Part shown: positions 1 through 7,121 of the stretch, one piece after another
Layout: each line of letters begins with the position of its first letter
How positions within the stretch are numbered: position 1 is the stretch's first letter
Origin: an uncultured Ruminococcus sp.
Lineage (GTDB): Bacteria; Bacillota; Clostridia; Oscillospirales; Acutalibacteraceae
Length of the DNA stretch: 11,483 bases
Assembly (NCBI GenBank): GCA_946414115.1
Contig: CAMKNF010000050.1
Location: 1 to 11,483 of the forward strand
Direction of reading: 5' to 3'
Notes under the pieces: model-generated
Database searches by the model: none
Told to the model about the DNA's origin: nothing
Seen by the model: the letters and a program-made list of their open reading frames with translations, nothing else
Program-made: the position numbers and the translations under genes

Positions 1-1872
1 TCCTGCGGAATTCTGAATGTAGTTCATACCGCCCACATACTGCTCTTCAATTTTTACGGAAAGGTTGTCTGCTGTCTGTTCAAGAACGGTTATTTTGTTC
101 TCAGCGTTGGTTACTCGCTCCTGCTCCGATTCAAGAGTACTGTCGATTGTTTCAACTTTTGTAGTAAGAGAAGATACCGTACTTTTCATCTTGTCGGAGG
201 TCTGCTCAAGAACTGATATTTTGTTTTGTACAGTAGCAACTCGCGCCTGTTCAGTTTTAAGAGTGTTGTCTAACGTTTCAACTGTTGTAGTAAGAGAAGA
301 AACTGTACTGCTTATGCGTTCAGTATTGACTTGTAATTCAGCAGTCTTTTTTGTAACAGCCGAAACTGTTCCCTTGAGCTGATTTACTGAATCGTTAGTA
401 GCATAGGCTTTGAGATGAACCTCTCCGCTTTCTAAATCCCACCAAGAGGAATTGTCAAAGGAGCTTATCACTCCGGCTTTTATTATATTTGCGGTAAGAC
501 TTCCGCTTGTGATGAAGTCGGCTACAATCTGCCCGTCAGATGTTATTGCAGTTTCGTAAGGGCCGTTGTAGCCGTTCTTCGAAAAGCCTAAGCCGCCCAC
601 ATTCCACCGCCATACATTGACGGCACTTTCGATTGTGGGTGCATCAAGAATTAAAAGCTCATAGGGCTGACCGCTTACGCTGTTTGTATTGATTACAACA
701 TATCCGCCGTTCTGCCCTGTAATGAGTGAGGTTGCGTTTTTCACTGCGGTATTTATGAGGAGCGGAAAATGCTCCGTCTTGGTCTTTACTTCTGAAAGCT
801 CTGTTTTAATATCACCGACTGTGTTTACAAAATTTGACTTTGCACTGCCGAGAGTGATTGAAACATACTTCTCTGCAAGGGCATCATAGACGGTTTTGAT
901 AACCTTTGATTTTGCTGTGATGCCTAATGCGGAATGTCTGATTGTGACCGTATCGCAGAGGGAAACCCTTTCTAAAATTGCAGAGTATTCCGGCTGTTTC
1001 CAAAGTGGCTCAAATGCAACGGTAAGTGTCGGAGTTTCTACTCCGAGGGGATTTGCTTTTATGAAATTCTTTGCTTTATTACGCAGGCTGTTTTCATTTA
1101 TGCTTGCCTTATCCTCAAAAAACTCTGTAAAGTCCTTTATCAGCGTTTTCTGTCTTGTGGGGTTGTCGATAATAGGCAAAGTAATCTCGGACAGAGTAAC
1201 AACCTTTTCTGTGCTTTCATCAGAGAAAACTGCATAGGGCAGAATATCTGTATATACATCGGTAAAATCATTGTCCTGCTCCATTTCTGTGAGATTTTTA
1301 CCGTACTCAATTACTACACCGTTGTCCTTACCACGCTTTGTATGAAGTATCACATTGAAGTTATCCCATTCATACTCACCGCCCCACAGGTCGAGCATTG
1401 AACCCTCACTGCCGCCAAGACAGGCTCTTACGCTCATTGGTTTTGAAACCGAAAAAGGCTTTGCAGAGGAAAAGTCCGTACTGCATTTGAAATTGTGTGT
1501 TGTTGCCGTTTTTGTAAAAAGTCTGCTCATCGCAAGCGAGGGTGAAATCATAGCACTCGACCACATAAGTTCGGCTATATTTGAAAGGTCATAGGAAATG
1601 TGCTGTGCATAGATTGTGACAATTCCGTTTATGGGTGTTGTAATACGGTAAATTCTGAAAAGCTGTTCTTCTGATGTATCGTTAGGCTTTGCCTTTATCA
1701 GCCGTTCGTTTTTAAGTTCAGAAAACAGTATGCCTGTAACAGGATATTTCAGCGTACATTCAAATGCACCGTTACGCTCCTCTGTTACTTCGCATAAGGT
1801 ACATTCAGATAAAGCACCTACGCCAAATGTTGAAAAATCAACTGCATCTGCCTTGTAAAGAATAGGAATCAT
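1..1872 (-). CDS. Phage tail-tip protein (Tal / prophage endopeptidase tail family), 3' end cut by window edge
   Basis: The reading frame is open on the minus strand for 624 codons from ATG at 1872 to base 1 without a stop, so the C-terminus lies outside the window. The start overlaps the Dit stop as ATGA and has AAGGTGG upstream. I translated it by hand. Residues 1-350 (MIPILYKADAVDFSTFG..., HISYDLSN, EYGKNLTEMEQ, VETPTLTVAF, LGSAKSNF) look like the Prophage_tail/Tal family, which forms the tail-tip hub after Dit and often carries a receptor-binding or peptidoglycan-degrading C-terminus. Residues 390-470 (WRWNVGGLGFSKNGY, SDGQIVADFITSGSLTANII) are the usual linker domain of such minor structural proteins. 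Residues 495-610 are a coiled coil with two tandem 42-residue units. No catalytic domain is visible in the part present; enzymatic or receptor-binding regions would be downstream. Family is firm, receptor role is inferred. Confidence 0.9.
   Translation of the reverse strand, partial: MIPILYKADAVDFSTFGVGALSECTLCEVTEERNGAFECTLKYPVTGILFSELKNERLIKAKPNDTSEEQLFRIYRITTPINGIVTIYAQHISYDLSNIAELMWSSAMISPSLAMSRLFTKTATTHNFKCSTDFSSAKPFSVSKPMSVRACLGGSEGSMLDLWGGEYEWDNFNVILHTKRGKDNGVVIEYGKNLTEMEQDNDFTDVYTDILPYAVFSDESTEKVVTLSEITLPIIDNPTRQKTLIKDFTEFFEDKASINENSLRNKAKNFIKANPLGVETPTLTVAFEPLWKQPEYSAILERVSLCDTVTIRHSALGITAKSKVIKTVYDALAEKYVSITLGSAKSNFVNTVGDIKTELSEVKTKTEHFPLLINTAVKNATSLITGQNGGYVVINTNSVSGQPYELLILDAPTIESAVNVWRWNVGGLGFSKNGYNGPYETAITSDGQIVADFITSGSLTANIIKAGVISSFDNSSWWDLESGEVHLKAYATNDSVNQLKGTVSAVTKKTAELQVNTERISSTVSSLTTTVETLDNTLKTEQARVATVQNKISVLEQTSDKMKSTVSSLTTKVETIDSTLESEQERVTNAENKITVLEQTADNLSVKIEEQYVGGMNYIQNSAG
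58..309 (-). repeat. Two tandem 126-bp repeats encoding a coiled coil in Tal
   Basis: Two adjacent 126-bp units (184-309 and 58-183) encode 42-residue segments of the form STVSSLTT(T/K)VET(L/I)D(N/S)TL followed by KI(S/T)VLEQT. The word gtagtaagagaaga occurs at 161 and again at 287, exactly 126 apart. The units differ at a number of bases, so the duplication is not brand new. Heptad spacing of V/L/I suggests a trimeric tail-fibre-like stalk (inference). Confidence 0.85.
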
Positions 1873-2924
1873 AGCGTACACCACCTTGGAAATACAGAAA
1901 GATTTGTAACACCGCCACCGAGAATGAATTTGTTTTCACCGGGCGCAAGTGTGGGAAATCCTGTGCCTGTTACAGTATCATTTTTAAGGACGGTATCCTT
2001 GTAGAAATTCATCTGTTCGCTGTCAATTTCAAGGTATTCATCAATGTTTTTGAAACTCCATTGCTGTCTGCCATTTTGTGATTCGATAGCAAGAGTTCCG
2101 TCACCGTTTCCAAACACTCGGATATACGGCTTGCTCTCAAAAGCATATGGATTTTCCAGTGTTGTGTATGAGGGTGTCGGTAAAACAGCACTGTAAATAT
2201 TGTCTGTTACCTTTGTCATGGAATACCAATACTCACCTTTACTGCCGAATGTAAAAACCGCAAAACGAGCGTTGTCCTTTTTCCAGTTTTCGTTGACTTG
2301 AAGATAAACTGTGTTTGACTGTGAGGGCGAATATATACCCCAATTACCGTCACTCCATGAGTTCTCGGCAATTATATACATATTGTTTTCACCGCTAAGC
2401 TTTAAATCAACCGTCTGATTCCAACGATTGCCCCAGTTATTCTCACTGCTTGAGCCGTCCATTCGGCAGAAAATCAAGCTGAAATCAGACACCGTACCTT
2501 TTATGTAATGCGGCAGATTGCCGTCAAAGCTGTATTTAAACGGCTTGCAGTTAAAGCTGATTGTAAATACACCGATTTTATTTAACTCGTCTTCAATATC
2601 AAGTGATGATGCAAACACCGCCTTGCGGAAGAATTTCTTGTCATAGCTGTCCGTAAGAGTGTGGTACCCTGTCGGCTGTGAATATAGCCAAGCTTTGACT
2701 TTTCTCAATTTCTCTGCAAGCTCATCAACGGACTTTGCCGACAGAAAAACGTTGTAGCTTATCTGAATGTTTTCATACCTGTTATTTGAAACTATCAAAT
2801 CGCCGTTTCTGCCCGGCACTGAAACAAACTGTGAATCAAATTTCGGAGAAGAATAGACATTTTTGCTCTTGATACGCAAACCCATATCAGAGGATTTAAC
2901 ACCGTTGTATTCAAAATAATTCAC
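1869..2924 (-). CDS. Phage distal tail protein (Dit, Sipho_tail family) with inserted carbohydrate-binding-like module
   Basis: Dit forms the ring joining the tail tube to the tip. The start is GTG at 2924, overlapping the tape measure stop as GTGA, and the stop overlaps the Tal start as ATGA, so the three genes are translationally coupled. Residues 1-142 are a typical N-terminal Dit half (FEYNGVKSSDMGLRI, SVPGRNGDL, AWLYSQPTGYHTLTDSYD, FTISFNCKPFKYS). Residues about 258-351 are the typical C-terminal half (ESKPYIRVFGNGDGTLAI, NIDEYLEIDSEQMNFYKD, GENKFILGGGVTNLSVFPRW). The family is usually about 230-250 residues; here 351. The extra residues 146-253 sit at the boundary of the two halves and are rich in Trp and Asn (ENNWGNRWNQT, NENWKKDNARFAVFTFG). 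They resemble a module of secreted amylases and adhesins of gut bacteria, but with its two halves in swapped order. Dit proteins with inserted carbohydrate-binding modules are known from lactic acid bacteria phages; binding to a host surface glycan is inferred. Confidence 0.92.
   Translation of the reverse strand: MNYFEYNGVKSSDMGLRIKSKNVYSSPKFDSQFVSVPGRNGDLIVSNNRYENIQISYNVFLSAKSVDELAEKLRKVKAWLYSQPTGYHTLTDSYDKKFFRKAVFASSLDIEDELNKIGVFTISFNCKPFKYSFDGNLPHYIKGTVSDFSLIFCRMDGSSSENNWGNRWNQTVDLKLSGENNMYIIAENSWSDGNWGIYSPSQSNTVYLQVNENWKKDNARFAVFTFGSKGEYWYSMTKVTDNIYSAVLPTPSYTTLENPYAFESKPYIRVFGNGDGTLAIESQNGRQQWSFKNIDEYLEIDSEQMNFYKDTVLKNDTVTGTGFPTLAPGENKFILGGGVTNLSVFPRWCTL
2166..2489 (-). other. Segment encoding the Dit insertion module (residues 146-253), apparently circularly permuted
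   Basis: The part SLIFCRMDGSSSENNWGNRWNQT, which in the secreted-protein version of this module comes last, here comes first. The part YLQVNENWKKDNARFAVFTFG...YWYSMTKVTDNIYSAVLP, which normally opens the module, follows it, joined by the linker SPSQSN. Standard Dit sequence resumes at about residue 255. The normal order is recalled from knowledge of related secreted proteins, not computed here. Confidence 0.6.
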
Positions 2925-5527
2925 GCAAACACCATACCTTTCCTTTTGGCAAACTGACCTGCAGTTTCCATAATTTCATTTGTAAGCTGATTTATATCTT
3001 CGCTTGAATAGTTGTTGAAGTTTGTAATATTTAAAACAAGTGAAAGTCCACCAGAACTGCCGCTAATGCCTTGTGTGTTGACGGAGTTTTTAATATTACC
3101 GTCAACCGAAAAATCGGTAGGCAACGCAGTTTTCATATCATCAGAAAGTGTGTTCATCACATCAGAAATGTCACTGCTCATATTTTCGGCGGCTTTCACA
3201 GCCTTCTCACCGTTATCATCAATCGAGCCTGCAAGACCTTTGACGAGCATTTCGCCCACCCAGGCCATCTCCTTTGACGGAGAGTGAATACCGAAAAAGC
3301 TGCAAATGCCGTCCCAGATGCCTGAAATCCAACCCGAAACCTGATCCCACAGCCACGATGCAAGACCGCAGATACCATCCCACAAACCCTTAACAATGTT
3401 GCCGCCGATTTCAACGATTTTACCCATCAGCGAGCCGAATGCTTTAACAATGCCCTCGATGATTTTCGGCACTGCCTTTACAATCTCAACAATGATGGTC
3501 GGCAGATTTTCAATCAGTGCGATAAACAGCTCAACACCTGCCATAATAATCTTGTCGATGTTTCCGATTAGTGCATCAACTATACCCGAAATTATCTGCG
3601 GAATTGCTTTCACAATCGTTGTGATAATCTGCGGTAAGGCTCTGATTAAGGCTATTAGTAAATCAATTCCGGCTTGAATAATTTGCGGTATTGCGTTCAG
3701 AACTGCATTGATTATGCCGTTTATGATTTTCGGGATTGCGTTCACGATTGCCGTAATAATCTGCGGCAGAGCGTCAACAAGGGAAGTGAGGAGTTTTATT
3801 CCGGCATCGATAATCTGCGGAATTGAATCAAGCAGAAAGGTTACTATTCCGATGATAATATCGGGCAGTGCGGCTATCAAAACAGGAAGTGCGTCAAGAA
3901 GTCCTTGTGCAAGTCCCGTGATTAACTGAAGTGCGGCATCAAGGAGTAAGGGAAGATTATCAATCAGTCCTTGTACCATTGTGACAATGCACTCTACCAT
4001 TGACGGAATCAGCTGTGGCAGTGCTTCTGCTATGCCTGTTACAAGAGTTGCTATTACCTGAATTGCGGCTGTTAAGAGTAAAGGCAAGTTTTCAATTATT
4101 CCGTTTGTTAAAGTCATTACAAGCTGCAACGCACCCTCGGTTATTTGAGGTAAGGCAAGTATTATGCTTGAAACAAATGTAAGAATTATGTTTGATGCCG
4201 ACTCAACTAAAACAGGCAGATTTTCTGCTATTCCTGTGACGAGTGCTTGAATGATTGACGGTGCTACTCCTGCGATTGCGGTGACGAGTGTCAAAAGAAT
4301 TTCAGTCAGCTGTGGAAATATTCCTGATATTGATGTTACAATCTCCTGTGCGCCGAGCTGGAGTTGCTCCTTTGCTCCGTCAGTACCTGTCATAAGTCCG
4401 GTAAGACCTAAGAGAATGTCATTAAAGCCGGGCAGGATATCACCCATAATCGAATTTTTCAGGCCGCTGAAGGTTCTCTGCAGAGTGTCCATATTGTCTG
4501 TGTAATCAACAGCCGCCTGCACCGCCTCATCAGACATAACCATACCAAGCTCGTGTGCCTTGTCCTTTAGGTTTTGTGTGCTGTCAGCCGTAGCGTTCAA
4601 AAGGGGCATAATATTCTGACCGCTTTTGCCAAAGAGGTCATTTGCAAGAGCCGCCTTTGTTGTATCATCGGTAATATTCTGCAGTCCCTCAACCGCTTTG
4701 CTGAATATATCCTCACGGCTCATTGTCTTTAAATCTGACATTGAAACTCCCAAATCTGTGAACTTTTTAATCGCAGTTTCAGAGCCGTTTTTCGCATCGT
4801 CAATGGAATTTGTCATTGACTTAAATCCTGTCTGAACACTGTTTATATCAACGCCCGACTGCGAAAGAACATAGTCCCACTCCTGATATGCTGTTTTGGA
4901 AAGTCCGAGCCTTTGAGAGTTTTTATCCACCTCATCTCCAGCGGCGGCAGTATCGTCAGCCATATCCTTAAGCTTTTTGCCTGTTGCAACTGCGGCGGCA
5001 CCGATGGCGGCTGTCGCCCCGGCTAAGGCTTTTCCAAAGCCGGCGACAATTCCTTTTACCTTGCTGAACTTGCCGCCTGCACTTTCGCTCTGCTTTCCGG
5101 CATCATCAATTTCATCACCGAAATCATCAGCCTCTTTTTCGGCATCGTTTAGCTCGTCAGCCGTTTTATCAAGTGTATCGTTGTTGTCCTTTAATTCCTT
5201 TTCAAGGTCGTTCAGCGTTGCCTGTGCGTTATTTAGCTTTATCTGCCACTGCTGTGTTCTGCGGTCATTCTCACCAAAGGAAGTTGATGCGTTATCAAGC
5301 GCCTGTTTTAGAAGTTCAATCTTGCTTTTCTGTTCGTTGATTTCCTTGTTAAGGACTTGATTACGTGCAGTGAGTGCATCTACCGATTTATCGTTCTTGT
5401 CAAACTGCGAGGAAACAAGCTTCATTTCAGAACCCAGTACTTTGAAATTCTGATTTATTTCAGCAAGTGCTTTCTTAAATTCCTTTTCGCCTTCAACCCC
5501 GATTTTTAGTCCGAAATTGTCTGACAT
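2921..5527 (-). CDS. Phage tail tape measure protein
   Basis: An 868-residue protein that sets tail length and is later ejected with the DNA. The ATG at 5527 has AGGAGG nine bases upstream; the ATG five bases earlier is out of frame. Residues 20-145 are a charged coiled coil (long runs of K/E/D/Q/N). Residues about 150-360 are the phage minor-tail/tape-measure domain (GIVAGFGKALAGATAAIGAAAVATG, SQRLGLSKTAYQEWDYVLSQSG, LFGKSGQNIMPLL). Residues 400-700 are a long array of hydrophobic LPQII/IPKII repeats. Residues 745-768 contain the tape-measure motif GIHSPSKEMAWVGEMLVKGL. The stop overlaps the Dit start (GTGA). A terminator-like hairpin lies just upstream, and beyond it the chaperone that normally precedes this gene is displaced by about 4.3 kb. 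Size is moderate, predicting a tail of roughly 130 nm if the usual about 1.5 Å per residue holds (inference). No frameshift or internal stop is seen. Confidence 0.96.
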   Translation of the reverse strand: MSDNFGLKIGVEGEKEFKKALAEINQNFKVLGSEMKLVSSQFDKNDKSVDALTARNQVLNKEINEQKSKIELLKQALDNASTSFGENDRRTQQWQIKLNNAQATLNDLEKELKDNNDTLDKTADELNDAEKEADDFGDEIDDAGKQSESAGGKFSKVKGIVAGFGKALAGATAAIGAAAVATGKKLKDMADDTAAAGDEVDKNSQRLGLSKTAYQEWDYVLSQSGVDINSVQTGFKSMTNSIDDAKNGSETAIKKFTDLGVSMSDLKTMSREDIFSKAVEGLQNITDDTTKAALANDLFGKSGQNIMPLLNATADSTQNLKDKAHELGMVMSDEAVQAAVDYTDNMDTLQRTFSGLKNSIMGDILPGFNDILLGLTGLMTGTDGAKEQLQLGAQEIVTSISGIFPQLTEILLTLVTAIAGVAPSIIQALVTGIAENLPVLVESASNIILTFVSSIILALPQITEGALQLVMTLTNGIIENLPLLLTAAIQVIATLVTGIAEALPQLIPSMVECIVTMVQGLIDNLPLLLDAALQLITGLAQGLLDALPVLIAALPDIIIGIVTFLLDSIPQIIDAGIKLLTSLVDALPQIITAIVNAIPKIINGIINAVLNAIPQIIQAGIDLLIALIRALPQIITTIVKAIPQIISGIVDALIGNIDKIIMAGVELFIALIENLPTIIVEIVKAVPKIIEGIVKAFGSLMGKIVEIGGNIVKGLWDGICGLASWLWDQVSGWISGIWDGICSFFGIHSPSKEMAWVGEMLVKGLAGSIDDNGEKAVKAAENMSSDISDVMNTLSDDMKTALPTDFSVDGNIKNSVNTQGISGSSGGLSLVLNITNFNNYSSEDINQLTNEIMETAGQFAKRKGMVFA
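3428..4330 (-). repeat. Degenerate hydrophobic repeat array in the tape measure gene
   Basis: Tape measure residues 400-700 consist of repeated amphipathic segments carrying (A/S/N)(L/I)P(Q/K/L)(I/L)(I/L) at short intervals (for example residues 568, 586, 597, 612, 630, 641). At DNA level the plus strand shows recurring ataatctgcgg-like words between about 3590 and 3830. The repeats are diverged rather than identical. Such arrays form the helical or membrane-interacting part of tape measure proteins. Confidence 0.8.
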
Positions 5528-5554
5528 TCATGTTCACCTCCTTGTTTTGGTTAT

Positions 5555-5587
5555 AAAAAAAGAGCAACCCTTGAAAGGTTACTCTTT
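5555..5587 (-). terminator. Terminator-like hairpin between the cassette and the tape measure gene
   Basis: Read on the minus strand, AAAGAGUAACC (5587-5577) pairs with GGUUGCUCUUU (5569-5559), 11 pairs including one G-U, with a 7-base loop and a run of seven T (5561-5555). The same stem read on the plus strand has a C-A mismatch and no T-run, so the signal is directional. It sits 28 bases upstream of the tape measure start, so a full terminator here would lower tape measure expression unless phage late transcription is antiterminated. It may instead be a processing or attenuation site. Confidence 0.7.
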
Positions 5588-5610
5588 GAATTTAATCAAT
5601 AGATAAACTG

Positions 5611-5618
5611 AAATTTAT
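5611..5618. repeat. 8-bp direct repeat AAATTTAT at the left cassette junction
   Basis: The word AAATTTAT lies at the exact point where guaB codons begin to match the family (codon at 5612). The same word in the same orientation occurs at 9940-9947. It could be a recombination microhomology or a chance match in AT-rich DNA. Confidence 0.5.
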
Positions 5619-7024
5619 CAACACCCCTTGTTAAGTTCAAGAAGGGAGAGGAGCCTTCCATAAAGCTCAATATCCCTATGGTTTCTGCAATTATGCAGTC
5701 TGTTTCAAACGACAAAATGGCTATTGCTCTTGCAAAAGAGGGCGGTGTTTCCTTTATCTACGGCTCACAGTCCGTCGAGGATGAAGCAGCTATGGTAGCT
5801 CGCGTTAAGGCTTACAAAGCAGGCTTCGTAGTAAGCGACTCTAACCTGCAGCCCACCGACACCCTCGCAGATGTTCTCAACCTCTACGAGGAAAAGGGTC
5901 ACAACGCCATGGCAGTTACCGAGGACGGTACGGCAAACGGCAAGCTCTTAGGTATCGTTACAGGCAGAGATTACCGCGTTAGCCGTATGTCCTTCGATAT
6001 CCCCGTTTCTCAGTTCATGACTCCCCTTGAAAAGCTCATTACCGCTCCCGAGACCACTACTCTCAAGGAAGCTAACGACATTATATGGGAGCATAAATTA
6101 AATTCACTCCCCATTGTTGACAAAAACGGCTGCCTGATGTACTTCGTATTCCGCAAGGACTACACCGAGCATAAGGAAAATCCCAACGAGATTTTGGACG
6201 CTGATAAGAGATATATTGTGGGCGCAGGTATCAATACTCTCGATTACGAGCAGAGAGTTCCCACACTTGTTGAGGCAGGTGCCGATGTTCTCTGTATCGA
6301 CTCCTCAGAGGGTTACTCCTGCTGGCAGAAAAAGACTCTCGATTTCATCCGCAAAAAGTACGGCGACAGCGTAAAGGTGGGCGCCGGTAACGTAGTTGAC
6401 CGTGACGGCTTTATGTTCCTTGCAGAAGCAGGCGCTGACTTTATCAAGGTTGGTATCGGCGGCGGCTCAATCTGTATCACCCGTGAAACAAAGGGTATCG
6501 GCAGAGGTCAGGCAACTGCTCTTATCGAGGTTGCCGCAGCTCGTGACGAGTATTTTGAAAAGACAGGTATATATGTTCCAATCTGCTCCGACGGCGGTAT
6601 TGTTCACGACTACCACATGACCCTGGCTCTTGCAATGGGCGCAGACTTCATGATGCTTGGCAGATACTTTGCCCGCTTCGACGAATCTCCCACAACTAAG
6701 CTCAATATTAACGGCACGTACGTTAAGGAGTACTGGGGTGAGGGCTCAAACAGAGCTCGTAACTGGCAGAGATACGACTTAGGCGGAAAGAGCAAGCTCT
6801 CATTTGAGGAGGGCGTTGACTCCTACGTTACCTATGCAGGTCCCTTAAAGGACAACGTAGCAAAGAGCCTTTACAAGGTTAAGTCCACAATGTGCAACTG
6901 CGGTGTTACAAATATCCCCGACCTCCAGAAAAACGCAAAGCTTACTGTTGTTTCCTCTACCTCTATTGTTGAGGGCGGTTACCACGACGTAATGCTCAAG
7001 TCCACCGTTCAGAACAACAGATAA
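5612..7024 (+). pseudogene. guaB: IMP dehydrogenase, 5'-truncated (guaB fragment)
   Basis: IMP dehydrogenase oxidises IMP to XMP with NAD+, the committed step to GMP. The sequence closely matches the roughly 500-residue form found in Clostridia and in Tritrichomonas foetus. Homology is continuous from NLSTPLVKFKKGEEP at 5612 to the stop at 7022-7024 (470 residues), with no internal frameshift. A TGA at 5609-5611 and a TAG at 5600 close the frame just upstream, so about 31 N-terminal residues (including the conserved E-P-x-x-T-F-x-E-Y-L-L part) are missing. Present are two CBS domains (about nt 5840-6170), GAG, the catalytic loop GGGSICITR with Cys at 6473-6475 (aligning with Cys319 of the T. 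foetus enzyme), DGGI, GRYFARF and the flap NWQRYDLGG. The ATG at 5678 lacks a suitably spaced ribosome site and is only an internal methionine. Strong codon bias (ctc, ggc, aag) suggests a formerly highly expressed chromosomal gene. Probably inactive unless its 5' end exists elsewhere. Confidence 0.93.
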
Positions 7025-7042
7025 ATAAAGATATAGGACATT

Positions 7043-7080
7043 AAAAATCCCGAACAGCTTTCAAACTGTTCGGGATTCTT
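7043..7080. terminator. Bidirectional terminator between convergent guaB and phosphoesterase genes
   Basis: A perfect 12-bp stem (7046-7057 with 7066-7077, AATCCCGAACAG / CTGTTCGGGATT) with an 8-base loop lies between the two convergent genes. On the minus strand it is followed by TTTTTAA, on the plus strand by ctttg. It should stop transcription from both sides. In the present arrangement it also stands between the upstream and downstream halves of the tail operon. Confidence 0.88.
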
Positions 7081-7121
7081 TGCGTCTATTGAGATTTTTC
7101 TGTTACGGTGTCTGCAAAAAA

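Noticed and set aside
65..1594. Several plus-strand open frames of 66-113 codons
   Set aside because: They lie opposite the continuous minus-strand Tal frame, lack ribosome sites and have low-complexity or unconvincing proteins.
1..1872. Diversity-generating retroelement variable region in the tail-tip gene
   Set aside because: No C-type lectin-like end, template repeat or reverse transcriptase is seen; the C-terminus is outside the window, so it cannot be excluded there.
3590..3830. CRISPR-like short repeats on the plus strand (ataatctgcgg words)
   Set aside because: Spacing is irregular and the words encode repeated protein segments of the tape measure gene.
3012..5360. Plus-strand open frames opposite the tape measure gene
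   Set aside because: They are antisense shadows of the hydrophobic repeats (runs of I, S and P mirrored from the real gene) with no start signals.
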